Positions 10,697-23,560 of a stretch of 64,000 bases of DNA are shown piece after piece. Source of the stretch: Hymenoscyphus infarciens (lineage: Eukaryota > Ascomycota > Leotiomycetes > Helotiales > Helotiaceae). Both the position numbers and the translations under genes were made by a program. The stretch's first letter is position 1, and the number at the start of each line of letters is the position of its first letter. The DNA is taken from positions 186,001 through 250,000 of the forward strand of contig LLCB01000047.1 of NCBI GenBank assembly GCA_001414345.1, read 5' to 3'. The notes under the pieces were generated by a model that saw nothing but the letters and a program-made list of their open reading frames with translations, was not told where the DNA came from and searched no databases.

Positions 10697-13580
10697 TTAC
10701 TTCTTCCCCTTGGTCTTTTTGACCGGAACAGGTTCAGCAGTCATCGTACCCAAAATCTGATCGAACGTAGCACCCGAGTCGGCACTCAGAGGGGTACCAC
10801 CGCCATGCATGCTCGAAACACGACGACTATACGTAGCAGGACTGGATGCTCGACTTCCAGGTGTTTGAACCGGACTCCAATCCTGGCCTGTTGGAATGGG
10901 AAGTCTCTCCAGACCAAGTGCGATACTTTGGCGTTTCGATTGTGAGCTGCGATCCCGACTTCCAGGAACAGCGAGTTCATTCCCGCCATCATCACGCCCT
11001 CTGGATATTGGTCTAGTTCCGAATCCTTCGCCGAAGCCGGGTGGTGGTGCGAGTGGAGAAAATTGCGGCGCGAGAAAGTTGTCTTCAACATCATCCCCAT
11101 TCGCATTCCCAATCCACTTATCTGCCACAGTCCAACAATGAGATCGTCGGTAAACCGCCTCGATTCCATTTTCGACAAGGTGGCTGGGAAGGGCGACGAC
11201 ATGTTGGCCACCTTGAACACCATACCACGCGGTCTTTGGAGCTTCTTCTACCCATGGCAAACTACCGGATGGAGGTTGGCACAGGAAGTACTCGACACCT
11301 TCAGTATATCGCAAGCCAGAAACATCTACTACAAGTAGAGGAAGTGACTGAAGAACAACATAGATAAAAACCCAATGTCCATAGGCTTGGTCAACGAGAT
11401 CCAACGAATTCTTTCCCTTGGCTTCCTTCGCTTCAAACTTCTTGTACGCCTTTAAAAATGGTGTTTGGTGATCCGAATCTACATTGTGTGTTTTGGTTAG
11501 TATGAGGGTCGTCTCGTACTCTTTCAGCCTTCGAGTTCTCAATTTGTTCCGCTCTTTATCAGACAATTGATGCGATCGAGGTTCAACAGTTGTGATGGAC
11601 GGAATGAGTGGTACATCGTAAGGGATCGGTGGTGCTACAGGTGGAGACGATCGATCAAACTCGCTGAGAAGAAGGCGCAGTGCTGCATCTATCGGATCTC
11701 CCGTCTTGAGTTCTTCATCGGACGAATCGTTGGATCTGGTAGTTAATTGAGTTCGGTCGGCCTTGAGGTCATACAAGCTACATAGGTCGGCGTATAGACC
11801 TTTCAGTACCAATCGGTTCAGTCCACCAACGACGAACGCATTCTTTTTGCTGCTAGCCTTTGGTGGCCATTGTCCGTGGAGGTCTTTGTAGTATTGATGG
11901 ATGAATTTGCGCATCGACATGAAGTTGGCTCTCCATGCCTTGAATCGCACAAATTTGGACTCTTCTGAAGTGGTCGAGGCTGCAAATCCGGCGAATACCG
12001 AGGGGAAATCAAAGTCTAGCAATCGATTGTTCACCGCAGCTTGTTTGCTAGCCAAATCGAGAGAGGCTCGCTCCAAGCTAGCGAGAGTTGGCGGAGAAAT
12101 CTCATCAAAGAGCGAATAAGTTCTGTCCTTGACGGATGAATATTTCCCGACCGCGTGGGTGAACGACTCAGTGTAGAGGCTTGCGCACCGCATGCTCTCT
12201 CCAAGAATGATACCTTCAATTGTCTTTTCCCTACTTGTTCTCACATCTGCTAATCGTAACTCGTCCAGACAGAAATCGAAACTTGCTGTGGCTGCCTCTC
12301 CAAAGGTGGAACCATCGATATTGTTGAAGTCAAACTTCGTGAGCATCGCCCCGATCGAAATAAAAATCCGGAATACAGTTGGGCATACCGGGGTGCCAAC
12401 CAATGGCTGACTAGTTAAAAATGCGAAGAGGTTGCGGATGTCCACCAGAATCTGGGTCTCTTGCGGCGAGAGCTGGTTTCCGTCTGACGTAAGCCCAGTT
12501 GGGAAATAAAGGTGTATATCTCGTGGACCATCGTGGAGACCATTCAAAGATTTCAAAGTCTCGCCAATACCGTCTGAATCCGATTGACTAGATTGCGAAT
12601 CCCTCGTGCTAGTCTTGGGGGTGTATGGTGGTGTGCCCAAACCTGTAGCGACGTCTCCGTCAATGTCTAGACCATGGATGGAGCCGTGTAGAGAGAGATT
12701 TCGAGTTGCGTCCTCGGCGGAAAGACTGGATCTTCCATGAAAACTCCTGCCACGCGATCTGCTGGTCGTTGCCTCTGCGGCGATGTAGTTCATTAGAATC
12801 GAAGACGAGGATAAAGCCATCGAAGGCACTTTGAACGAGGGGCCTCGACCAGTGGCTTCGGGAAAGAGGTATATGAATGTGTCGGCCGATTCATTCCATA
12901 GTTCAGGCACCTATCGCTTGTCAGTATCCATGGCAAGTATTAACGCTGTCATTGCTCACCTTTTCGCCGTCGAGTAGGAGAGATAAGTTGTAGTCAATCT
13001 TAGCACTTCCAGCGTTAATCCAGGCCTTCGACCTCGAGCCGCTTAAATCCTCTGCTGAAGCATTCTGGGAGCGACTTCCTAGACCCATCCAGCTCTTCCT
13101 CTTCGAAAACGTCAACTCTCCATTCGAAGTTTGCGGGCGTGCGTTTAATGGGGAGGAGACAGATCGGCCGTGGAGGGCTTCTGACATGACGGGTGGAAGA
13201 AGGGAGGATCTTCTGGATCTCTTGCCATCGTGAGGAGGGGGTATGGGAGAGGATCTTGTCGAGAGGAGTTTTCGAGTCGGAGATTGAGGCTTGTGTAGCT
13301 TGGTAGATGGTGACCTTGGGTGAGGGGGAGAGGAGGTTCGAGAAGAAGGTGCCGGCGGAGGCAATCGCGCTGGTGGTGGAGGGGCATCTCGTTGGGGAGG
13401 AGCGGCGAGATCGAGGTGAGGAGGGGGTGCCTTCTTTAAGGTTTCTTGAAGCTTCTTAGAATCGGGTATATTTTTGAAATTTGGAATATATAAGGAAAAT
13501 CGTTCTAGCCGCGATGGGCGCGAGCGTTTCTCCAACATGTTGGGAGGAGGGAGCACTGCTCGGGTTGCTGCTTCTGCTTC

Positions 13581-13645
<65 letters not shown>

Positions 13646-13769
13646 GTCGTCTGCCTTCTGCCTCTGCCAACTCTAGCACAGGTTCAAAGGTGGTTGGAGT
13701 GGGGGATTTGGAGATTGATAAAAGAGGATCAGTAGCAGAGACCAGCTGAGAAGACTTACGAGAAGGCAT
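10697..13769 (-). CDS. Large conserved fungal protein of unknown function with poly-Ala tract (1007 aa)
   Basis: Two exons: 12960-13769 (start ATG 13769, MPSRKSSQLVSATD) and 10697-12910. The 49-nt intron is GTGAGC...ATAG, and the frame continues DGEK|VPELWNES. The N-terminal ~245 residues look disordered: a run of about 20 Ala with Glu/Ala after it, Pro-rich patches, and many Ser/Arg. The block from about residue 255 (SAKIDYNLSLLLDGEKVPELWN, then VYLF-like and GRGPSFKVPS motifs) is the start of a conserved fungal domain. I associate it from memory with families now labelled DUF8004, but have not verified this. The C-terminus (residues ~900-1007) is again Ser/Pro/Arg-rich and ends in a basic KKTKGKK. 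No membrane segment or enzyme motif is visible. The function is unknown. It is divergently oriented to the MFS gene, with 2.4 kb between them. Confidence 0.85.
13562..13644 (-). repeat. CTG/CAG trinucleotide microsatellite encoding poly-Ala
   Basis: A run of CTG triplets on the plus strand (GCAGCAGCAG on the coding strand) with a few TTC/CTT interruptions at its left end. It is in frame in exon 1 of the minus-strand gene and gives about 20 consecutive Ala followed by alternating Glu/Ala. It keeps all three frames open on both strands, which explains the artificial Leu-rich and Ala-rich open frames on the plus strand here. Confidence 0.9.
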
Positions 13770-16155
13770 AATTGCTCGTGGGAAGCTTGGCTTGGGAGGG
13801 TAAGTACGACAGGATTAACTTTCACAAAACCACACGTGCAGGATGGATCATCAACGTGAATAGGTAGGTAGGTATGCCGCCAAGTGGACCGCGCTTTCCG
13901 TTTGACGTTTGCTGGGGACGTGGTGTGGCGTGGCGTGGCGTGGCGTGGCCCTGGACGATGAAGAGGGGAGGGGGTTTGTTTTGTTGGGAGGAGGAAATTC
14001 GGGAAGGAGAGGCAGGAGAGGTTTGGACTCTGGAGGAGGTTCGAGAAATTAGATTGCGTATGGTATGGCGGAGAGAGGGATTCGTCGTCGATCTGAAACC
14101 CTATTGGGAAGATTAGAGAATATATAAGGAACGATCTGCCAGCGTGGTGTCGTAGGTGAATGGTCTTGAAGTGGGGAAGTAATGTAATTTTATCGGCGAG
14201 CGCAATTGACGACGAAGGTGATTGATTGTATTGTCAAGCAGGGTGGCTGTCGTTTTGTATAGAAGTAATTGCCGAGTAGAGCGTAGAGCGTAGAGCTTGC
14301 TGCGCTGCGGAGCGGAGACGTGACGATTGGATGAGCGTATACGTAAACTCGAGTGGACACTGGACACGCCTCTCTTGGACGGAGAAAGCACGTCAGAAGT
14401 ATGGATGTAAATGTAAGTATACTTGGAGATGAAGATTCGGTTACTTATTTGCAAATAACGACAGGGCCCGGGATGGAAACACCGGTACTCCGAAATACCG
14501 CGGACCTGTTGTGTGGTGTGGATTTGATATATTTGATATCAAGAGTGAGAAGGCTTCAATTAAAATACAAAAAAGTTGACAACGACAATGGGTTGAAGCA
14601 GCATGAAACGGGAGGAGAGGAGAGAGAGAGGAGGTTTGCTGGTTGAAGTGGAACTTCTCCTATCCATCACCTCTGGCCCGGTCTCAGTCTCAGTCTCAGT
14701 CTCTTAGACTTTCTTGGGTCACGTCACATTGCTTCTTTGTTCCCTCTGTTGCAGATGCAGATGCAGGGCAGGACAAATGATCTTCTGCGCTGGCGGGCGG
14801 CGCGTGGCGCGTGGCAGTGTTGGGCATCGCATCTTGTTGACTCGCTTTCTGTACCAATAGTCTCCCCTCCCGTCTGAGGCTGATTCGATTTGGAAATGGA
14901 AAGGGGACGGTACGTAAAGTAAAAATAGCAAGCCATAGGTAAGTAACTGTCTACGAGTAGCGTAGCTCATGTGCACCACTCATAGTGGAAAGTCATGTCA
15001 CCAGTCTACTCTCTCTAAGTCATGCAAGAGACTAAAATAAACATGGTTTTCGCTTCATAAAAAGGTCCCCGGTTTTCATAACGAGGCCAACGTCATCCCT
15101 CTCCGCTCTCCTGCATGGAATCGCCCAAGCATGAGCGTAAATTTCATCAGCCCCCATCGGCCACGGCAGGTGGACGGGAGACCAGATCACGCTTTTCCCT
15201 CAGGATCTCCACTTCCTCGCTTCCCGTCGGGAGGAGGTGGAGGAGGAGGAGGATCACGTTTTATTACGACTACTTCGTCGTAATGCGACTGGTGAGGTCG
15301 AGTTGACCAAATTTTAGAACTATTCTTATATTTGAATTTTCAACTAAACGTTGCTTCCTAATTCTAATCTAACAGATGGAATTGGATAACCTTGCCTAGT
15401 TGCTCGTTTTGATTCCAGATTGCACCAGATTGTCTCGTTTCAAATAGGAATACGAAGTCTGGTCTCGTCCTCCCCCAGCTTGTCTAAAGTACCAAGCCCG
15501 TACTTATACTATTAGCACAATCAACAACACCCCTTTCTTTTCGCTGCGCTTCTCAGGAGAAGAGTCTTTGTGGAAGTTCAACGGGAATGACGTTACAATG
15601 TTTGCTGACCGCTTACCCGCATTACCCGCATTCAAGTGCCGACAGCTAAGGTAGCTCTACAGCTCGCTCGCCGCAGCGGACGGACCTCGGACTTCGTCTA
15701 TAAACCAATTTCAGTGGCAAAAACAAAGCTACACTACTATTTTCCCCCTGCACCACCAGACCTTATTTTGACTCGTCGCCCACCCAACACAACCTAACAG
15801 AATGAATGACAATTCTCTCCTTCCTTGCACGTGTAAACCCAACTGACCATTTCGCAAGTGCGAAACCATATCATCTCCTTGGCTCTGATTTGTTCAGCGT
15901 AGCGTAGCGTAGCGTCCCTCACGGCAGAACTTCTCGCGGGGTAAGCTATGCTATAAGGGGAAATGGGGTTGAGCACCAAACCAGCAAAGATCTGCAGATA
16001 TTTCATCGTCACGCTGTGCGGAGTAAGTATCACATGAATCTAGAAGGTGTGTTGTCGGGTTCGTTGACTTCCTTTGTTCGTCAATTTGTTCATCAAATCA
16101 CCCGTTTGTGCCTTTTTATATTCTCGTCTTGGCTGCGTCTTTTTGGATACTTGAT
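13770..16155. promoter_or_regulatory. Long divergent intergenic region between the 1007-aa gene and the MFS gene
   Basis: 2.4 kb without a supportable gene; it must contain both promoters. It has short tandem runs: (GGCGT)n at about 13921-13950, GCGTAGA repeats at about 14280-14300, CTCAGT repeats at about 14680-14702, GGAGGA repeats at about 15226-15252 and GCGTA repeats at about 15896-15916. Pyrimidine-rich tracts precede 15800. I cannot assign a specific transcription-factor site with confidence. Confidence 0.4.
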
Positions 16156-17871
16156 ATGAGTCCCTTCTCAAAGTTCAGAAAGGCTCCTTTGCCAACGGTG
16201 GGTGAGGAGAAGGCCGTGGAGATTCCATCTCAAAGTGATCCGGAGAAGGGACAGAATGAGAATCTTGAGAGGAGAGATGGAAGTCCTGATGTGCCTACCA
16301 TTCCTTCTCCTATAGCAGCTGAGATTGAGAAGAGCGTGGTTAAGAAGTTGGATCGCAGGTTGATATCTTTGGTCTTTGTACTTTGTCAGTACCAAAATAC
16401 ACATTCCCTAACCTTCATATTCTAACATGCCTAGATCTTCTGGCATACCTCGATCGCTCAAACATTGGGTACTTTCCCCAAACTGTATACAATTGGCAAC
16501 ATCTAACCCCTCCAGAAATGCCAAAATCGCCGGTCTCGACACAGATCTCCATCTCTCATCTCCAGACTATCAATGGCTCCTAACAATCTTCTACATCTCC
16601 TACATCGTCTTCGAATGGTTCGCAATAATGTGGAAGATCCTCCCCCCTCACATCTGGGCAACCTTCTGCGTCCTCGGCTGGGGTCTTACAGCAACCCTCC
16701 AATCAGCCACGCACTCCTTCTCCGGCATTATGGCCGCCCGTTTCTTCCTCGGTTTCTTCGAAGCAGGATACGGACCTGGAATCCCCTATCTTCTAAGCTT
16801 CTTCTACCTCCGTCACGAGATTGGATTTCGAGCGGGAATTTTTCTTTCGGCTGCGCCGCTGGCTACTTGTTTTGCGGGGGCGTTGGCTTATGGGATTACG
16901 AGTGATAGGACGCCTGTGATTGCAAATTGGAGATTACTGTTTTTGGTGGAAGGGTTACCTACTATTGTTGCTGCTGGGGTCACGTTTTTCTTACTACCGG
17001 ATAGTCCTGAGAAGGCATCGTTTTTGACGGAAGAAGAGAAGGTGATAGCTCGTGCCCGAGGAGTCCGACAGGTTGGGAGCGGAGGCCATGAAAGAGAGCG
17101 TGTGAATATAAAAGATATCACTGCCGCCTTGCTAGATGCAAAGGTTCAACTCATCCCTTCCCTTCCCCTTCCCCCAAAACCAAACCCAAAAGAAAATGAG
17201 AGAAAAGAGCTAACGAGAAACAGAACTACCTCCAAGCCCTAATGTACTTCTCCTGCAACGTCTCCTTCTCCTCCCTCCCCGTCTTCCTCCCCACCATCCT
17301 CTCACAGATGGGTTTCTCCCCCCTCGCCTCCCAGGGCCTCACAGCACCCCCCTACTTCCTCGCTTTCCTCCTCGTCCTCCTCTCCACCTACATCGCAGAC
17401 CGCACTCAGCAACGAGGCTACACAATCATCCTCCTCTCCCTCGTCGGATTCATCGGCTACATCCTCCTCGCCACCACCAACTCCGTCTCAACACGCTACC
17501 TGGGCGTCTTCCTAGCTGCCGCGGGTGTCTTCCCATCTATCAGTAACATCTTACCATGGACGCTGAATAATCAGGGGAGTGACACGAAGAGGGGGATGGG
17601 CATTGCGATGTTGAATTTAATTGGGCAGTGTGGACCGCTTCTGGGCACGCGGTTGTTTCCGGAAAAGGAGAAGCCGTTTTATAGGAAGGGCATGTGGGTG
17701 TGTGCTGCTTTTATGCTGTTTAATGGGGTTCTGGCGTTGGGCCTGCGGTGTTTGCTGAAGTGGGAGAATGGGAGGTTGGATGGGAAATATGGGAAGAGGG
17801 GGGAGAGGGGGGAGGGGAGGATTGGGGAGGGCGAGGAGAATGATGGGCCGGGGTTTCGGTATGTGCTTTGA
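16156..17871 (+). CDS. MFS transporter, anion:cation symporter (allantoate/nicotinate permease-like)
   Basis: Four exons spliced by hand: 16156-16384, 16435-16468, 16516-17143 and 17224-17871, giving 512 aa. Exon 1 ends LVFVL and exon 2 begins YLLAYLDRSNIG. The second intron (GTACTT...CCAG) joins NIG to NAKIAGLD. The third joins LLDAK to NYLQALMYF. The landmarks are those of the Dal5/TNA1-type ACS family: DRSNIGNAKIAGL at the end of TM1, a TM4-5 block beginning RFFLGFFEAGYGPG, the PDSPEKASFLTEEE cytoplasmic loop, ADRTQQRGY after TM8, and the C-terminal ending FRYVL. Length is normal for the family. The start is the first ATG, at 16156; an in-frame GTG lies upstream. It probably imports a small organic anion such as nicotinate, allantoate or a vitamin across the plasma membrane; the substrate is not determinable. 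The first donor (GTCAGT) and the third (GTTCAA) are weak. Confidence 0.87.
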
Positions 17872-18054
17872 GAGAATTGCGGAGGGGGCGGGGGAAGGAA
17901 GAGGAAGAGGAAGAGGAAGGGGAAGGGCGGGAGAGGAGGACGCACGAAATGCCTGGGCCTTTTTTTTTTTGTTGGGTGTCCTATTCCTAGACTTGGGCGG
18001 CGATATCACCGGTGGCATATCAGAGGGGTCTACGATATTTATCATCTCGTATTA

Positions 18055-21000
18055 AGTGATCTACTTGATACTAGATTTCTAAGGATAACGGACATTGTAT
18101 ATCGATTATCCGCGGAAAAATAGAGCTTCTAGCTAAGCACCAATAGAAGAATACTCAGTCTTACTATTTTCCAAAAATAAAAATATAAAAAAATAAAAAT
18201 AAAAAAATCAAATGAACATAAAAATAAAAGGTTATATGTTTTTTAAATAGTAAATTATAAGTATTTATGACTCTAAAAATAAAAGATCATTCTTCTTCTT
18301 ACAAGTCCTTCTAGAGATACTAAACTAAGCTTTTATAGAATAATCACTTAATATATAAAGTAGATTTTCAACTAGTAGGTCTAAGTCTAAGTCTAAGTTA
18401 TATAATATTAACTGTAATATTAATATCTATTTTGTATTATAAGATAAGATAAGATAAGATAAGATAAGATAAGATAAGATAAGAGTACTAGTGCTAAAAA
18501 CCTACTATTTATTTATTCTTTTGACTTCTTTGAATAATATTTATTCTTTATTATCTTAGAGAGGAATTTAGAAGCTTTATTATATAATATATAATATATA
18601 TCGTAGGAATCTAATAGAATAGTATATAATAGTATATCGTTATCTAAGTCTATCTATTCTACGATAAGAGGAATTGTAATTTGATTTAAGCGGATTTCTT
18701 TATCGAGACTTGGAAAGGAAGACTTTAGGACTTTATTAAGTACGTTAGTTTTCATATCTGAAGAGGAAATGAATTTAGGGTGGTAATCGATCTCGTCGAA
18801 ACCGAGCTAGTAGTGGGAGTTACCTATAAGTACCAACAGCATACCTCCCCTCTCTATCGAAAAAAAATACGATTTTATAAATCCTCTATATAAACCTGTC
18901 ACCTTCCCATTAGGGCGTCCTATATATACTAAAAGCCGGAATCGACTAAATCGTAAATCGTAAATCGTAAATCACAAAATTATAAAAGTTAAGTAAATCT
19001 TAAACTATATTATCCTATTTACTCTCTTACTCTCTTAATCTCTTACTCTCTTACTCTCGTGTCCTATTCTTCTATATATTACGTATACTAAGAGAGTAGG
19101 AGAGAGAGTGGGAGAGAGAGTGGGAGAGAGAGTGGGAGAAGAATAAGGGTAAGGTGTAGGAGGTAAGAAGGTAAGTAAACATTCTAGGGGAAGGTTTTTC
19201 CTAGTGTAGGTAAGGGGAGTTTAGAGTAAACATTCTCTCTACTCTTCCCCTCTTCCCCTCTTCCCCTCTTTCTCTTTCTTCTCTCTTTATTATTTAAAAA
19301 TAATAGGAAGAATATGATATAAGAGTTAGGTAATAGGGAGTAAGGAGGCGATAGTAAGGAGGCGATAATAAGGAGGCGATAGTGAGGAGGCGATGTTACT
19401 ACTATATATATAATACTCGTCCTCCCTCTCTATCCTCTAATTAGTTACTATAGTTAAGACTGTCTAGTCTTAATATAGAGAGACGGGGAGAGAGGGAGGG
19501 GGGGGGAAGGAGAGAGAGAGAACTTAAATTTAAATTTTATACTTATAAAAAGTAACACTTTGCGAATTGCGATTTGCGATTTTCGATTTAGTCGTTTCCG
19601 ACTTTTGGTACATACGGGATGCCGTACCCATCAAGCAACAAAGCTAAACTAGATTAAACTAATAAATAGAAAGCCGTACTAGTAAATCAATTACTCAACT
19701 CGCTCGCGCGCGCGATGTAGAAGGGGTGTAGATTTAGCGACTATTTATAGGTACTTAATCTACTAATATGTTATTATACTACCTCCTACTCTCTCTGTCA
19801 CTCTCTATGTCTTTCAAAGGAACAGCTAGTTAGTAGATACCTTTCTTTCCTCCCTCCCTCTCTTACTCTTGGAACTTTCACCTTACTGCTTAATTTAATT
19901 TAATTTGATTTAATTTAATTTTCTGTTCTGATAACTCTCGAAGTGAATTAAATTAAATGAATTGAATCGAAAGAAATCGAAAGAAAAAGCTACCTTACTA
20001 TAATATAATACGATTATTTTTTCCCTCTTTAGCTTTTTTGTTAGAGTTTATATAGACTTAAACTGTGGAAGGTTTTTGATATATTGATGTTTTGTCTTAA
20101 TGTCTTGGTATTAGTAGTAGTAGTAGTACTCTCTTACTATTCGGGAGTTATAGTAAGATGTCTCTCTCGCTGGAATAGAAGCTGAGATTTATTCTCGCTA
20201 TGCGTTTGTATTATTAGTTCTTAGAGAAGAATAGGATGGGATAGAATAGGAATAGAATAGAATAGAAATAGAATAGAATAGAATAGAATAGAATAGAATA
20301 GAATAGATTAACTTAAATATTAGATAAATAGAAGAGTTTACTAAGAAAGGAAGGAGAGAGTTGAGGATTAGAGGTAGTTTTTTACTTGGGTTGAGTTTGG
20401 GTTTGGTTAAGTTAAGTTAGGTTAAGTTAGGTTAAGTTAGGTTAGGTTAGGTAGAGTAGAGTAGATGTTTTTATTATTAAGATTTTTTTTCCTCGTTTTC
20501 TTAGAGTAGAGGGAGAGGGTTCGTATATGTAAGTAGAGTAGATCCGGGTATTCGGAGGTGATATAGATAGATGTATATGAAAATAATACTTGCTTACTTA
20601 TTTACTTGTTTATTTAATTAGTTATTTACTTACTAATTTAATTAGTTAGTTAGTTAGTTACCTAGTTATTCCTCTTAGCACTTTATTAAAGTACTAATTG
20701 CTTAGTAAGTAGAATTTTGAAATAAGCTAGGATTTCCCTTCCTCTTTTAAACGAGTTTGAAAAAATATATTATTTGTTAATACGAGGAAACTTACATAGC
20801 TACATCGCTCTATTCAAGAGCTACGTATTTCCAATCATATCTTTCTTTAAATTATTAGTAGCTGTTTTTAAGAAAGTTAAGGTTTAGGTTGAAATAAAAG
20901 ATAGAAATAGAAGTCTAGGCGTTGAATTAACTCACCTTCTCTCTCTCTCTCTCGGCTTCTTATAGATGACCTATTTCAGTTAGTAGCGCAAATGATTTAC

Positions 21001-23560
21001 TAGCTCAAAGGAGTTAGTATAAAAACTAAGAAAAGAAAGATATAAGATTATATATTACGGTACAAAAGAAGAAGAATAAATACGAAATTCTAGAGAAAGA
21101 GAATAATAAGTCGTTTAATAGTTTAGAATATTTAGTTATAACTTTAAGCTCTACGGTTATATACTCTTAAGTATTCTCTCTCTCTCTTATTACTTATTCT
21201 ACTATCGGTCTTATTTCTATTATTACGATATACGATTTCCACAAGCTGGGGCTAGAAAAAGAGATGAAAGGTTTGAAAAGAACATACTTTATTTTGAGAA
21301 AAACAAGATTTTGAGTTATAATGGGTTGATTTTGGTACGGCGGAAGTGGTTCAGAATCCGTAGGCTATTCCTTAGTTAGTACATCGCAGTAGTAGAAGGG
21401 AAAAGAACTAGATCGTCAGCTCTATCTTTAATAGACCTATAGTATCTCTAATCTATCTGCGACTCTACCGCCAAGACTCTTTCGACTTTTAATAGCATAG
21501 TATAGGCAATATACAAGTCCCGCAGGTAATCTCTGAGAAGAAACCATTTAGAGAGACATTCTTCCTTCGATTCCTCTTAATTTTCTTCTTCTTCGAGGTT
21601 TTACCTCTGTGTGTTTCTCTTAAGCGGTCTTCTCCTAGCCGTCTTCTCCGAGTTTCGCAATTAACTCTTCTTTATAGTAGATAACACTAATCCTTAGCCT
21701 ATCTTTCTTACCTATTTCCATAAGATAGGAAACGAGTTTAAAGTCTACTGTCGAGATAGTTATAACTACTAGTATTCCCAATCACTTACTTTTCTTTATT
21801 AGAGATGTCGAGAGGATAAATAAGGGGTAAATTGAATGCATAGGTTGATGTACCTAACTTCTTACTTGCATATGCGTAGGCGGATCGTACCCTTTTGTGG
21901 CGTTTTTGATGGTGGGGGTGAGGGGGTTAGGGTAGGAATTGGAGTTAGAGTTAGGGATTAGGCGACGACTTTGACTTGGGAACGGAGAAATATGGAGTAC
22001 ATCTTCACGGCGGGCGTTTGTAAAATAGTAGTATCTGGTAAAAAGTGGATTACTATACTTTAGTTCTGTTTGTTTCATTTGAGTCTAATGAGGGGTGGTT
22101 AAAGGAGATAGGGGCTTGAGGTTGCCGTAGAAAATTAGGGGTTCCAAGGTGGTGTGAGGATTAAAATCGTTCTACAATTTTGTTGAAAGAGTTAGGTAGA
22201 GAAAATCACTTCGGATATGAGGTCTCAAATCAAATTCAAGGCATTGAGATGTAAATAGCATCGAGAATCGAAATAATCGAATTTTACTTTTATAGGTTTT
22301 CTGAAATTAAACCATTTATAAGATAGATCTTAATCACTTGGACTAATACGGGCTATATCTCGAATCTTATAGCATTAGTGGAGTTCTAAGCTGTACAAAT
22401 CTAGTGTATAATATTGCTAAATAGAAATACTATAAGGTGTTCCAAAATAACATTTGTTAAGTTTCCAGGGAAAAAGGGCGAAAGTCGCATTTTAAGTAGA
22501 ACTAGCTATGTTCATAAAAGCAGTAGATATGATTTTGATAGTAAGAATGCTGTTTAAGGTTATAAATTCGTATTAAAATTTCATTTACTATATTAGAAAT
22601 GAGCTTACTCTGTTAAAGTAGTTATATTAGTTATATCTTTGTAGAATGTTGTTCTAATTTAGCTTTTATTACCTTAAATCTTTAGAGAATTTAATAATCT
22701 AAAGCAGAATACTTATATTTATTATTAAGAATATTATATAGAGTATTAATAATTATAATTTATATTTTAAGAAATTAGAGTCTAGCTCTTTAAAAGCAAA
22801 CATAGAATATACTCTAATTTCTAATAAAAGCCTATCTACTATAAGTAAGATTAAGGCTAGGTGTTAAATCATAAGAATAACTAAAACTAAAGTATAAGAG
22901 TTATAGTTTTATTTAATCTTCTCTAATATAAACTTAGATCTTAATTATATAGTATAATTACCTCTTAAATATTATAACTATAATAATAGATTAGTATTAA
23001 CGAAGCTATATATAACTAAGGAAGAACTTTACTAGATCGAGTATAAGACTTAAACTAGCCCTTTAGATAATAGAGGTAAGAAGTCTAATATAGTTGTTTT
23101 AAAAGTAATTATAGTTTTAATAGTTAAACTAGTACTAGATACTATTTACTTAGATACTACTTAATAAAGGTTAAGAGTCTAAATAAAGTTAAGATAGAGA
23201 GTAAATATCGACTTAAATAGATAGCTTATTTATATTATTAGCTTTCTAGTTAGAGATAAGTTTAATATATAGTTTTTAGTATATTATCTATTATTCTCTT
23301 ATCTTATAAAATTAATATATTTAAGTGTTTAGAGAGAAAACTCTTTACCTCTTTACTATTATTAGAATATAATTCTTAACTACTAAGGCTATAAGGGTCT
23401 TTATAAGTTATTTATAAATAGTTATTATTTATAGGTTACTTATAAATTACTAAGTTCTTCTTTTAGAGTGTTATTAGTAGAAATTAAAAGTAGAGGTGTA
23501 GGTAATATAGGTAATTAGGTAGATAAATAGCCTCTTTTATTACTTAGATATACGTAAGCG
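18055..23560. repeat. AT-rich, RIP-like island with microsatellites and one MITE copy
   Basis: No supportable gene in 5.5 kb. CpA/TpG depletion is strongest at about 22700-23560. Simple repeats include (ATAAG)n at about 18437-18484, (TTTAA)n near 19889-19920, (GAATA)n at about 20235-20306, a GGTTAAGTTA/GGTTA tract at 20401-20452, (TTAGT)n near 20640-20662 and (TC)n near 20937-20953. The MITE at 18913-19624 is described separately. The segment 21240-22330 has near-normal composition but no recognisable gene; a minus frame at 21854-22078 (74 codons) is unsupported. Confidence 0.7.
18913..19624. mobile_element. TA-flanked MITE, copy 1 (712 bp)
   Basis: Family member 1 of 3 in this window. It begins GGGCGTCCTATATATACTAA and ends with the inverted counterpart (ACATACGGGATGCCG), with TA on both sides (18911-18912 and 19625-19626). 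The terminal inverted repeats are about 70 bp and contain tandem 7-mers (AAATCGT/AAATCGC). Inside are a TACTCTCTT tract, a shared block GGGGAAGGTTTTTCCTAG, GGAGGCGAT tandem units, the palindrome AAGACTGTCTAGTCTT, and a G-rich run. It has no coding capacity. The TA duplication suggests mobilisation by a Tc1/mariner-type transposase. Confidence 0.85.

Noticed and set aside
13474..13749. Plus-strand Ala-rich and Leu-rich open frames
   Set aside because: They are the CTG triplet run read in other frames; the real gene is on the minus strand with spliced continuity over 1007 codons.
17617..18045. Minus-strand Pro/Leu-rich frame of 142 codons
   Set aside because: Antisense shadow of the last MFS exon and a purine-rich 3' flank; low complexity, no motifs.
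20401..20452. GGTTA/GGTTAAGTTA tract as a telomere relic
   Set aside because: Units are TTAGG/TTAAG of irregular length without TTAGGG; it fits ordinary microsatellite growth in the AT-rich island, unlike the CCCTAA tract at 45.35 kb.
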